In this document: one piece after another, positions 8,306-16,397 of the stretch
Layout: each line of letters opens with the position of its first letter
Numbering within the stretch: position 1 is the stretch's first letter
Assembly: GCA_001770955.1 (NCBI GenBank)
Contig: MESL01000035.1
Span: forward strand, 62,001-126,000
Origin: Burkholderiales bacterium RIFCSPLOWO2_12_FULL_65_40
GTDB taxonomy: Bacteria; Pseudomonadota; Gammaproteobacteria; Burkholderiales; Burkholderiaceae_C
Direction of reading: 5' to 3'
DNA length: 64,000 nt
Made by a program: the position numbers and the translations under genes
Notes under the pieces: generated by a model
Seen by the model: the letters and a program-made list of their open reading frames with translations, nothing else
Database searches by the model: none
What the model was told of the DNA's origin: nothing

Positions 8306-9883
8306 TCAACGGCTGATTATGCTAAGGCTACGCCCAACTATCACACTCAATACCTGTGGCCGACCAAATCCACGCTTTATCTCACCGACTGGATTGCCGT
8401 CACTGTCCTTGATACTAATTGTCGTAAATGGCCTGAGAACGTAGTTTCGCTTTACGCCATCCACCATCACCTCGTAGCGTTTATCGGTCCGCAAGACTAC
8501 GAGCATGGCAATGATTCCGACGATCAGAAGTAGAATGCCGCCCAATATGGCAAACACCGGTGTGAGCGGGTACTGAATGCGCAAAAGCAGGGGAACCCGT
8601 GTCTGTGATGCGCGCACGCTCTCCGGTGGCGTGAAAATTTCAGAAATCGGGTCGCCCGGAAAAAGCTCGCGCAACTGGACCGTGAAGGCTTCCGATGGCG
8701 CTAGCTGTTGCCCTGCCAAGCCCATCTGGATTACCAGCGGCAGCTGTACCTGCTTTCCCATCGCTGCAAGAGCCTGAGCAGACCAAGGCGACGGCACCTG
8801 GGCCATCGGCAAAGTGAAACTGACTTCTACAGACTGCTTGGCGCCAGGCCGCAAATCCTGAATAACCGAGGGGGTCACTTTGACGGCTGATCGCCGGTCG
8901 CCGACTAGCAAAGCTGCCTCGACTTCCGCTTTGCTAATCACATAAGGATAAAGAAGATTCTCTATTGATGCCTGTAAGGTCACCGACGGAACCAAGCCAT
9001 CTGCCCCGACGTCCAGAATGAGGGTACGTTGGTCAGTACCCAGACTCACTCGCACATTTGCGCTGTTCTTGACCCCCTCTGGAACCAGGCGCGCTGCATC
9101 CTGGTCGACAGGCTTGAGCCGTGCTGGCTCGTGCGTAAGCACCTTACTCAGACGGCCCTCGGCCATGATGCGATCGAGCGCTGCAGCCGCAGGCTGACCG
9201 TAAGCCAAGGCATAGACCATGAGACCCGTAGCCTTGAAAAGCTTGCCTTGCACTGGCATCTTGAGAGGGAACACCAGAGTCTTGGTGATGGAGGGCTCAA
9301 GGTGCAACAGACGATAGAAATCGCGGTTCCTGTCCGCCGTTTGCGAATCGTTATTGGGGCTGTTCTTGTTGTTCGTGAATATCCAGAGAATGCCCGATTC
9401 CGCGTTGAAAGGCCCGGTGATCGCCTTGGTGACTGCTTCCTTGAAGTCAGTGTCCGCCATCCCCCCCCCCGGGCTCTTGCGAGCAACGGCCAACGAAGCA
9501 ATGGACTTCGCCACATCGGCTCCGCCAAGACTCTTGGATAGCAACATCGGCGATTTGTGGCTGCCGCTGCTTTGACTGAATGCCAGCGTGTACACCGTAT
9601 CCTCGGGAGTAGTGGTCGCACGCGCCACGGCCGCAACCAAGGGCTTGAATTGCGAGATGGGGTCAGTGTAGAAGGGCTCCATCCACCCTGAGTTTTGCAC
9701 CAGAAATGCCTGCTGAATACCAGCAGCATGTACGGCGCCTCCCCAAGAGAGCCCAACCAAAACCACGGAAACCATGTTGAGGCCATGCCGAATGAGTCCA
9801 CGCGATGCGGCGCACGCGAGCGTTTTGTTCAGCCTTGTCTTAAAGCAAGGTAGCTGCATCATCTTCATGCTCGGAGATCCCAT
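8306..9883 (-). CDS. Exported, membrane-anchored protein of the tubulin-like operon; contains a 10-G homopolymer
   Basis: A 525-residue frame. A signal sequence (MVSVVLVGLSWGGAVHAAG) lies at residues 37-55, so the true start may be internal, near 9775. The exported part opens with AFLVQNSGWMEPFY, reminiscent of the first strand of a von Willebrand A fold but without a classical DxSxS metal site. A transmembrane helix near 455-480 (LLIVGIIAMLVVL) is followed by about 45 basic cytoplasmic residues. Codons for SPGGGMAD contain an uninterrupted run of ten G at 9461-9470, a possible slippage site. The frame overlaps the upstream gene by 19 bp, implying translational coupling or a later start. Function unknown. 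Confidence 0.7.
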   Translation of the reverse strand: MGSPSMKMMQLPCFKTRLNKTLACAASRGLIRHGLNMVSVVLVGLSWGGAVHAAGIQQAFLVQNSGWMEPFYTDPISQFKPLVAAVARATTTPEDTVYTLAFSQSSGSHKSPMLLSKSLGGADVAKSIASLAVARKSPGGGMADTDFKEAVTKAITGPFNAESGILWIFTNNKNSPNNDSQTADRNRDFYRLLHLEPSITKTLVFPLKMPVQGKLFKATGLMVYALAYGQPAAAALDRIMAEGRLSKVLTHEPARLKPVDQDAARLVPEGVKNSANVRVSLGTDQRTLILDVGADGLVPSVTLQASIENLLYPYVISKAEVEAALLVGDRRSAVKVTPSVIQDLRPGAKQSVEVSFTLPMAQVPSPWSAQALAAMGKQVQLPLVIQMGLAGQQLAPSEAFTVQLRELFPGDPISEIFTPPESVRASQTRVPLLLRIQYPLTPVFAILGGILLLIVGIIAMLVVLRTDKRYEVMVDGVKRNYVLRPFTTISIKDSDGNPVGEIKRGFGRPQVLSVIVGRSLSIISR

Positions 9884-11358
9884 CCATCAAGCCTGTTCAG
9901 CAAAGGGTGGTAAAGCCAAAGACGGCCGTCGTGCATGAAGACGCGCACGCGCCGAGGTTCAGTGACGGAAACTGTGTAAAAGACCGTTTGGCTCGTGTCA
10001 TCGTCCAGAACCAATTCGACTCGCATGCGTTCGCTTGACTTGATCACATCGGCCAGACCAACTGTCGTCGCCAGCTTTAAACCCAATACAGCCGAACTGG
10101 TCGTGGATTCAAGCATGGGCAACACCACCTCATCTGTGCCACTGTCATCACCATGCTCGGGATCGTGCCAAGGCGGGCTCTTGTATTTCGCCGCAAATCT
10201 GAAATTAAAACTGCCGGTAGAAAGGCGGGGCACCGTGGCAGCATGGGACTCGGGCTGGTCGACGCCCAGCTGTAGATAGACATACCTTTCCCGCTGCGAA
10301 TCAAAACACAGTTGCCACAGACCACCGTCCCTCTCCAAAAAAGGGCAGCCAAACTCGAATTCCGGATGCACACCTTTTGGCCAAGCAATAAACCTGGCCT
10401 CCAGCGCACCGCTGGCTTGCTTGCGCAAGACCAGTTGCCCCGCATCTCCCGGCCACAGCGCCATGCGTCCATCGGCCAGCGGGGCATGAAATCGGCCCTG
10501 CGCGTCCGTCGGAAGTTCGACAGTGGCACCCAATTCCCCATTCTGGGTGACGCTTATAAACCGGAGCGAGGAATCTTCCGTACGCAACGGCACCCACACC
10601 TGTTCGCCGAACTGCACCGGTGCTCCAATAACCGGCGCCCCTCCGAGGTAATGCACCCGAAAATTCAAACCCATGCCATCGGGTTCAAAGCAGGCCAACC
10701 CCTCTTCAGTAGGCAGGAAAAATATACTGCGGCGATCTTCGCAGGCCACTTCACAACGCCAGTCAGCACGATGAAGGCTGCTCACAGCCAGCATGCCACC
10801 AGTGATATGCTCCAGTGGCTCCCAGCGCTGGGATGCCGGCAGCCATCCGTAAACCATCCCTTTGTCAGGATCCAGGGCCAAAAGCATGGGGGCGCGGGTT
10901 TCTGCCTGGATAGAGAAGAACTCGTAATTGCCGTGCGGCGGCAATGCGAGCACCGCATCCGGATCGCCGTCAGGTCGACGTTGCGAACGGTGGCCCAACA
11001 CCATGGGAATAACGGTCTGTCGCAGGCCACGTGCGAGACGGTTGCCACGTTGGAAAGCAGGCAGAGCACCAAAAGGCGGGATCCATGGGGAGGTAAATGG
11101 CAGGGATTTCTGTCGTAATAGAAGGGTCCCGGAAATTGTGCAAAACTTGAACTCTGGGGGAAAAAGTTTTTGGGGCGCAGCATCCTCTACCCCCGCCTCC
11201 AGCAGCCATGCAACGTCAGCTGGATTGAGCGCTTTAGAGACGGGGCGACCGAAGGCACTCAGCACCAGTGCAAACCCTGGAACCTCACCGCTCTGCATCC
11301 AGGTTCCTGATGCTAGCGGCCAAGATTTCAGTAACTCCCCCGTTTCTTTTTGGCTCAT
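9865..11358 (-). CDS. Uncharacterised 497-residue protein, first gene of the tubulin-like operon
   Basis: The protein has no signal peptide and no transmembrane segment, so it is probably cytoplasmic. It is rich in Trp, Gly and short alternating hydrophobic stretches (for example RWEPLEHITGGMLAVSSL and EQVWVPLRTEDSSLRFI), which suggests a repetitive beta structure such as a propeller. I do not recognise the family, and no catalytic motif stands out. It is promoter-proximal in the operon, about 200 bp downstream of the methyltransferase stop codon on the same strand. That AT-richer gap (11359-11554) is the likely promoter region. Its 3' end overlaps the exported-protein gene by 19 bp. Confidence 0.65.
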   Translation of the reverse strand: MSQKETGELLKSWPLASGTWMQSGEVPGFALVLSAFGRPVSKALNPADVAWLLEAGVEDAAPQKLFPPEFKFCTISGTLLLRQKSLPFTSPWIPPFGALPAFQRGNRLARGLRQTVIPMVLGHRSQRRPDGDPDAVLALPPHGNYEFFSIQAETRAPMLLALDPDKGMVYGWLPASQRWEPLEHITGGMLAVSSLHRADWRCEVACEDRRSIFFLPTEEGLACFEPDGMGLNFRVHYLGGAPVIGAPVQFGEQVWVPLRTEDSSLRFISVTQNGELGATVELPTDAQGRFHAPLADGRMALWPGDAGQLVLRKQASGALEARFIAWPKGVHPEFEFGCPFLERDGGLWQLCFDSQRERYVYLQLGVDQPESHAATVPRLSTGSFNFRFAAKYKSPPWHDPEHGDDSGTDEVVLPMLESTTSSAVLGLKLATTVGLADVIKSSERMRVELVLDDDTSQTVFYTVSVTEPRRVRVFMHDGRLWLYHPLLNRLDGWDLRA

Positions 11359-11554
11359 TTTTTTACGTCGATTTACAGTTGCGAATCACGATAGCACAAA
11401 TGATTCTAAATCAGCAGCCGAACTTTTTGCGATCTGTACGCTAAGCGGAATTTCGCACGATTTCATTCCATGATGGTTTCGCCGTGATTCAAAAGCCGAG
11501 TGCAAATGCAGTAAATGCAACATTTTTTGACATTAATCAATCCAGTGCTCAACC

Positions 11555-12310
11555 TCATTCCCCGTCCAGCGTTTTGGCGCTTAGGGGCATGCGGTAAATC
11601 CACACCACACGCTCACCGGGCAGACGCAGTTGCGCTTGCGGCAGGGCGCCGGGCACGGCAAATTCCAGGCTGACCAGCCAGGTGCCCGGTGCCATTTCAG
11701 CCTGCGCCTTGGCAGCGGCGCGCTCCATGCTTTCGGGCCGCTGAAACAGATAGACAAGTTGGTAGCCACTCCAGTCGGTGCGCCACATGTCGCCCCGGCG
11801 CACATGCGCCCAGGGGCAACGCAGCGCGCACAGCAGGCGCAGCGGCCAGCTCCACTCGACCCCCTCGATGCGTGCGCCGGGGTAGGCGCGGCGCAGCGCC
11901 AGCAGGCCATCGCCCAGGCCGCAACCCGCATCGAGCACGCGCGCGCCCTGCGCCAGTGGAAGCTGGGCGGCCAGACCTTGCAAAGCGTCGTGGGGCGTCG
12001 GAAACAGCGGCGCATCGCGCCAGGCGTTGAGCGGATAGACCGCCAGCAACAGCAGCAGCGGAACCAGCCAGGCCCAGGCTGGCACGGCTGCCAGGCCCGT
12101 GAAGGCCAGCGCCAGCGGAAACCCGGCGGCAATCAACCCACGCCGCCACCAGGTGCTGCCCAGCACACTGGCAGCAACCGCCACCATGCTCGCCAGCAGC
12201 AAGGCCAGTACCGGGGTGGTGACGCGCTGCAGCGCGAAAAACAGCAGCCACGCACCCCCCCACGCCAGCAGCGCGGGCAGGGGCCAAGGGGGGCGCAACA
12301 GCCAGGCCAT
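11555..12310 (-). CDS. Membrane-associated class I SAM-dependent methyltransferase
   Basis: A 251-residue protein. Residues 1-95 contain several hydrophobic segments (LPALLAWGGAWLLFFAL, VLALLLASMVAVAASVLG, WAWLVPLLLLLAVYPL). The rest is a Rossmann methyltransferase domain with motif I VLDAGCGLGDGLLALRR at about residues 145-161 and an acidic motif II region (ARIEGVEWS). This suggests a methyltransferase held at the inner membrane; the substrate is unknown. It lies downstream of parB on the same strand, separated by 281 bp in which I see no gene. GC content matches the housekeeping genes, unlike the operon just downstream, so it likely marks the edge of the core chromosome. Confidence 0.8.
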   Translation of the reverse strand: MAWLLRPPWPLPALLAWGGAWLLFFALQRVTTPVLALLLASMVAVAASVLGSTWWRRGLIAAGFPLALAFTGLAAVPAWAWLVPLLLLLAVYPLNAWRDAPLFPTPHDALQGLAAQLPLAQGARVLDAGCGLGDGLLALRRAYPGARIEGVEWSWPLRLLCALRCPWAHVRRGDMWRTDWSGYQLVYLFQRPESMERAAAKAQAEMAPGTWLVSLEFAVPGALPQAQLRLPGERVVWIYRMPLSAKTLDGE

Positions 12311-12591
12311 GGAGTCAGTGCCTCAGGTGGCGCTGCGGCACAGTGGAATGGGTGAGGGCACGGGTGACGGTCACGGGGATCTCCAGTACGAACGGACGCC
12401 CGGACACGGGTACAGCACGCCGCAGTGCCGCTTGCGCGGCCCCGGTGGGTGTCCCTGCGGGCGATTGGCAAAAACGCAGTGTAGGTCCGTCGATAGGCTT
12501 CGCACGCTGCAGCGCCCCACGCCGTGGCCTGCGGCGTGCGCAATGTCACGCGCTGCCGACTTTGGGCGTGGCCGGTGCGCCACGGAAAGCC

Positions 12592-13512
12592 TCAGTGCCC
12601 GCGCAGGCGATCGATCAGGCCGTTGAGCGCATCCAGTGATCCGAACTGGATGGCCAGCTCGCCCATGTCCTCCACACGCCCGGCGCGCTTGACGCGCTTC
12701 TTCACGCGCACTTCCACCTCGGCCATGAGCAGGTCGGACAGTTCTTCTTCCACCCGCTTGATGTCGCGCGACTTTTCCTTCTGGGGCTTTTGCGGCACCA
12801 GGCTGAACTCGGCGCCGATGCGCTTGACCAACGCCTCGGCCTCGCGCACCGAGAGCTTCTTGGCCGCGATCTGGTTGCCCGCAGTGATCTGCGCGGCGCG
12901 GTCGAGCGAGAGCAGCGCGCGCGCGTGGCCCATGTCGATGTCGCCGGCCATGAGCATGGTCTGCACCGGCTCGGCCAGGTTCAAGAGGCGCAGCAGGTTG
13001 CTGGCCGCACTGCGCGAGCGGCCCACGGCCTGCGCGGCCAGTTCGTGCGTGAGGCCGAACTCGCGGATCAGGCGCTGCAGGCCCTGCGCCTCTTCGAGCG
13101 GATTCAGGTCTTCGCGCTGGATGTTCTCGATCAGCGCCATGGCGGCCGCAGCCTCGTTGGGCACGTCGCGCACCAGCACGGGCACGCTTTCCAGCCCCGC
13201 CAGCCGCGCCGCACGGAAGCGCCGCTCGCCCGCGATGATTTCGTATCGGCCCGCGTTCTCGCCCTCGGCCAGGCGGCGCACCAGGATCGGCTGCATGATG
13301 CCCTGGGCCTTGATGGATTCGGCCAGCTCGTACAGTGCGCCCTCGTCCATGCGCGTGCGCGGCTGGTACATGCCGGGCACCATCTCGTCGAGGCGCAACT
13401 GGCTGGGCAGGCCCGTCTCGGCCGCCTGGGCCTGCTCCACCACCTCGGCCACCTTGGGGCCCAGCAATGCTTCGAGTCCGCGGCCGAGGCCCTTGGGTTT
13501 CTTGGTGACCAT
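12592..13512 (-). CDS. parB: Chromosome-partitioning protein ParB
   Basis: A 306-residue ParB. The N-terminus KGLGRGLEALLG is typical of chromosomal ParB/Spo0J. The parB/Srx domain holds GERRFRAARLAG, the CTP-binding box 2, and is followed by a helix-turn-helix (LTHELAAQAVGRSRSAASNL) and a C-terminal dimerisation helix. It loads at parS, forms a CTP-dependent clamp and spreads; four near-consensus parS sites lie 2.3-5 kb away. The open frame extends far upstream into the hydrolase gene in another frame; the ATG giving MVTKKPKG is chosen because homology begins there. It is the last gene of mnmG-rsmG-lysE-parA-hydrolase-parB, 5 bp after the hydrolase. Confidence 0.97.
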   Translation of the reverse strand: MVTKKPKGLGRGLEALLGPKVAEVVEQAQAAETGLPSQLRLDEMVPGMYQPRTRMDEGALYELAESIKAQGIMQPILVRRLAEGENAGRYEIIAGERRFRAARLAGLESVPVLVRDVPNEAAAAMALIENIQREDLNPLEEAQGLQRLIREFGLTHELAAQAVGRSRSAASNLLRLLNLAEPVQTMLMAGDIDMGHARALLSLDRAAQITAGNQIAAKKLSVREAEALVKRIGAEFSLVPQKPQKEKSRDIKRVEEELSDLLMAEVEVRVKKRVKRAGRVEDMGELAIQFGSLDALNGLIDRLRGH

Positions 13513-13517
13513 GTTCT

Positions 13518-14057
13518 TCAATCTTTCACGAGGGTTTGCAGCAGGGCCCGACCCTCGGGCCAGTCGCCCAGGCCGGATTCGGCATTGATGTGGCCGCGTG
13601 CGCCCAGGTCGACGAAGCGTGCGCCCCAGGCATCGGCCAGGGCCTGGGCGCGTTCGAAGCGGCAGTACGGGTCGTCGCGGCTGCCCACGAGCACGGCGGG
13701 AAATGGCAGGCGCTGGCGTGCGACGGGTGCCCAGCCGGGCAGGTAGCCGGCCACGTCGGGCTGCTCCACATCGCCCGGCGCCACCAGCAGGGCGCCGCGC
13801 ACCCTGGTGGTGTTCTGCGAGTGCGCGGCCCACCACGCGGTAAGGATGCAGCCCAGGCTGTGCGCCACCAGCACCACGGGGCCGTCGGCATCGACCACGA
13901 CCTCTTCGAGCCGCGCCGTCCAATCACCGCGCAGCGGGCGCATCCAGTCGTGCTGCTCCACGCGCTGGTAGCCCTGGCTCTGCTCCCAGCGGCTTTGCCA
14001 GTGCTCCGGACCGGAGTTCTGCCAGCCGGGCAGCAGCAGGATGTTGGAGGACTTCAT
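13518..14057 (-). CDS. RBBP9/YdeN-like alpha/beta hydrolase
   Basis: A 179-residue serine hydrolase of the RBBP9/YdeN family. It begins with the family-typical ILLLPGWQNSGPEHWQSRWE, has the nucleophile elbow AHSLGC near residue 86, an Asp in GSRDDPYC and a His in ARGHINAESGLG, which together complete a Ser-Asp-His triad. The length is normal. Substrates of this family are largely unknown. It is inserted between parA and parB, an arrangement that by my recollection recurs in related betaproteobacteria. It starts 36 bp after the parA stop, a gap made of a dispersed repeat, and ends 5 bp before parB, so parB is likely translated from the same transcript. Confidence 0.9.
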   Translation of the reverse strand: MKSSNILLLPGWQNSGPEHWQSRWEQSQGYQRVEQHDWMRPLRGDWTARLEEVVVDADGPVVLVAHSLGCILTAWWAAHSQNTTRVRGALLVAPGDVEQPDVAGYLPGWAPVARQRLPFPAVLVGSRDDPYCRFERAQALADAWGARFVDLGARGHINAESGLGDWPEGRALLQTLVKD

Positions 14058-14058
14058 T

Positions 14059-14122
14059 TGCTATTATTTATATAGCTATTTGCGCTTATCCATCAAGCGC
14101 TAGAGGCCAATTTGGCTTCAGA
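14059..14122. repeat. Two-hairpin dispersed repeat, copy 1 (parA 3' end)
   Basis: Contains GCTAT...ATAGC and GCGCTTATCCATCAAGCGC as adjacent hairpins, then a GGCCAATTTGGC-like tail. It fills the gap between parA and the hydrolase and also encodes the last ten codons of parA, including the stop. Confidence 0.8.
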
Positions 14123-14905
14123 TTTCGCGGTCGTGGGCATGCGCTGCGCGCGGACCACCATCTCCTGGGCGAATTCCACGAAAGCCTGGCTGCCCTTGGC
14201 CGACGGATCAAACACCACGCCGGGCAGACCGTAGCTCGGTGCCTCGGCCAGGCGCACGTTGCGCGGGATCATCGTGTGGAACACCTTGTCGCCAAAATGG
14301 TCCTTGAGCTGGTCGCTCACCTGCTGCTGCAGCGTGATGCGCGGGTCGAACATCACGCGCAACAGGCCGATGATCTGCAGATCGGCATTGAGGTTGGCAT
14401 GCACCTGCTTGATCGTGTTGACGAGATCCGTGAGCCCTTCGAGCGCGAAGTATTCGCACTGCATCGGCACGATCACGCCATGGGCGGCGCAGAGGCCGTT
14501 GAGGGTGAGCATGTTCAGCGACGGCGGGCAGTCGATGAGCACGAAATCGAAGTCGCCCTCGGCCTGCAGCAGCGCGGCCTTGAGGCGCTTTTCGCGGTGT
14601 TCCAGCGTCACCAGCTCGACCTCGGCACCGGCCAGCTCGCGGTTGGCACCGAGCACCCAGTAGCCGCATTTGTCGGAGAGCACGGCAGCCTCTTTGATGG
14701 AAGCCTCTTCGAGCAGCACGTCGTACACCGACAACGCCAACTGGCGCTTGTCCACCCCCGAGCCCATGGTGGCATTGCCCTGCGGGTCCAGGTCCACCAT
14801 CAGCACGCGCTGGCCGATCCTGGCCAGACCTGCGGCGAGGTTGACGGCGGTGGTGGTCTTACCAACACCGCCCTTCTGGTTGGCAACGCAAAAAATCTTG
14901 GCCAT
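14093..14905 (-). CDS. parA: Chromosome-partitioning ATPase ParA (Soj-like)
   Basis: A 270-residue deviant Walker-type ATPase. The N-terminus MAKIFCVANQKGGVGKTTTA carries the KGGVGKTT P-loop with the signature lysine, and DLDPQGNATMGSG and LIDCPPSLNMLTLN are the switch motifs. It has no N-terminal DNA-binding extension, so it is of the chromosomal Soj type. It binds nucleoid DNA and moves ParB-parS complexes. The frame could start nine codons earlier; MAKIF matches the family. The last ten codons (SEAKLASSA and the TGA) lie inside a dispersed two-hairpin repeat at 14059-14122, so the C-terminus of this allele seems to be supplied by the repeat. It is co-directional with lysE upstream and the hydrolase downstream. 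Confidence 0.97.
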   Translation of the reverse strand: MAKIFCVANQKGGVGKTTTAVNLAAGLARIGQRVLMVDLDPQGNATMGSGVDKRQLALSVYDVLLEEASIKEAAVLSDKCGYWVLGANRELAGAEVELVTLEHREKRLKAALLQAEGDFDFVLIDCPPSLNMLTLNGLCAAHGVIVPMQCEYFALEGLTDLVNTIKQVHANLNADLQIIGLLRVMFDPRITLQQQVSDQLKDHFGDKVFHTMIPRNVRLAEAPSYGLPGVVFDPSAKGSQAFVEFAQEMVVRAQRMPTTAKSEAKLASSA

Positions 14906-15035
14906 CAGAATGTTGCCCCCACGGTCGTGCACTGCGTGTCACTCCCTGCCCCCCGAGGGGGCCGCGTTTTGCCTTGGGGCGGCCTGGCGGCAAAACCAGT
15001 CTGATCGTTCGCGTGCATGGTTGTCATTGGATGGT

Positions 15036-15650
15036 TCATTTAGAGACCGCCAGCTTGATGCCGAAGCCGATGAGGAACACGCCCGCCACTTTTTCCAGCA
15101 CGCGGGCGATGAGGGGATTGGCACGCATGCGCTCGGCCAGGCGGTGCGTGAGCATGACGACGATGAAGCCGTAGGCAAAGGTGAGCAGCGCAATGGTCGC
15201 GGCCATCACGCCGAAGGTGAGCAGTCCCTGGTGGCGCGCCGGATCGACAAACAATGGGAAGAACGCCATGTAGAACACGATGGCCTTGGGGTTGAGCAGG
15301 GTGATGAGCCCCGCCTGTTTGAAATAGTGGCGCGGCTCGATGTGCAGCACGGGCTTGGCTCCGGGCTTGGCAGTCAGCATCTTGAAGCCCAGCCAGGCGA
15401 GGTAGGCCGCACCCAGCCACTGCACGGCATTGAACGCGGCCGGGTGCGTGGCCAGCAAAGCCGCCACACCCGCCACCGCGGCCCACATCAGCACCTGATC
15501 CCCCGCGATCACACCGAAGGTGGCCGCCAGTCCGCCGCGCACGCCACCCTTGCTGGTGGAGGTGATGAGCGCCAGATTCCCCGGACCGGGGATGGCCAGG
15601 AACAACACGATGGCGGCCACGAAGGCGCCGTAGTCTGCAATGCCGAACAT
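15036..15650 (-). CDS. LysE family translocator
   Basis: A 204-residue inner-membrane protein with about six hydrophobic helices. The LysE/RhtB signature PGPGNLALITSTSKGGVRGG lies at residues 21-40, with AYLAWLGFKML and LLNPKAIVFYMAFFPLFVD further on. The family exports amino acids or amino-acid-like metabolites by proton exchange; the substrate cannot be told from sequence. It is located between rsmG and parA on the same strand, with 57 bp to rsmG and 130 bp to parA. The larger downstream gap may hold an extra promoter for parA. No unusual feature. Confidence 0.9.
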   Translation of the reverse strand: MFGIADYGAFVAAIVLFLAIPGPGNLALITSTSKGGVRGGLAATFGVIAGDQVLMWAAVAGVAALLATHPAAFNAVQWLGAAYLAWLGFKMLTAKPGAKPVLHIEPRHYFKQAGLITLLNPKAIVFYMAFFPLFVDPARHQGLLTFGVMAATIALLTFAYGFIVVMLTHRLAERMRANPLIARVLEKVAGVFLIGFGIKLAVSK

Positions 15651-15707
15651 GTGGATTCCCCTGGAGACTGGATGGACCGCAATTCTGCTGCGACCCGGAG
15701 CCCGAGT

Positions 15708-16397
15708 TTACGCGACCGATCCGCCCTGCCCTGCGCCGGTCTGTCTGGAAGGCCGCATCCAGACGATGCAACGCTCGGCCTCCAGCCCCGGCACCTGGAG
15801 CTGTTCCACGTGAAACACATCGATTTCGGGGGGTAGAACAGCCAGTTCGTCTTCCGGGTGCTTGCCCTTCATCGCCAGCCAGGCACCGTGCGGCGCCAGC
15901 GCGCTGCGCGACCAGTGGGTGAAATCCACCAGCGAGGCAAAGGCGCGGCAGCTCACCACATCGAACGGCGTGGTCAAGGTTTCCACGCGCGCATGCACGC
16001 CGTGCAGATTGGGGAGCTTCAGCGCCACCGCTGCCTGCTGGATGAAGGCGGCCTTCTTGCCCACGGTATCCACGCAGCTCACATCCACCTCGGGACAGCA
16101 GATGGCAAACACCACGCCGGGCAGGCCTCCGCCTGAACCTACGTCGAGCAGGCGCACGGGCGCGGGCAGCCCGGCCTGCGCCACATGGCGGCGCAGCGGC
16201 GCCACGGCGGCCAGGCTGTCGAGCAGGTGGTGTGTGAGCATCTCCTCGGGGTCGCGCACGGCCGTGAGGTTGTAGACCTTGTTCCACTTCTGCAGCAGCG
16301 CCAAGAATTCCATCAGGCGGGCAAGCTGCGCGTCGCCCAGCCCCAGTGCCAGCGCCTCGGCCCCTGCACGCAGGCGCTCCATCAGCACATCGCTCAT
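15708..16397 (-). CDS. rsmG: 16S rRNA (guanine(527)-N7)-methyltransferase RsmG (GidB)
   Basis: A 229-residue RsmG, which uses SAM to make m7G527 in 16S rRNA. Motif I is [34 protein letters not shown] and HHLLDSLA before it are family hallmarks, and [10 protein letters not shown] is the motif IV region. Its ATG overlaps the mnmG TGA by 4 bp, implying coupled translation, the standard gidA-gidB pairing. The 3' part carries the parS site at 15802-15817 within the coding sequence. Length and motifs are normal. Confidence 0.97.
   Translation of the reverse strand: MSDVLMERLRAGAEALALGLGDAQLARLMEFLALLQKWNKVYNLTAVRDPEEMLTHHLLDSLAAVAPLRRHVAQAGLPAPVRLLDVGSGGGLPGVVFAICCPEVDVSCVDTVGKKAAFIQQAAVALKLPNLHGVHARVETLTTPFDVVSCRAFASLVDFTHWSRSALAPHGAWLAMKGKHPEDELAVLPPEIDVFHVEQLQVPGLEAERCIVWMRPSRQTGAGQGGSVA
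15802..15817. promoter_or_regulatory. parS site 1 (within rsmG)
   Basis: TGTTCCACGTGAAACA differs at one position from the parS consensus TGTTTCACGTGAAACA. It lies in the 3' part of rsmG, about 2.3 kb from parB, and should be a ParB loading site. Confidence 0.9.

Noticed and set aside
12311-12591. Short open frames between parB and the methyltransferase gene
   Set aside because: No family resemblance or ribosome site, and composition like the shadow frames nearby. I see no gene or clear regulatory element in these 281 bp.
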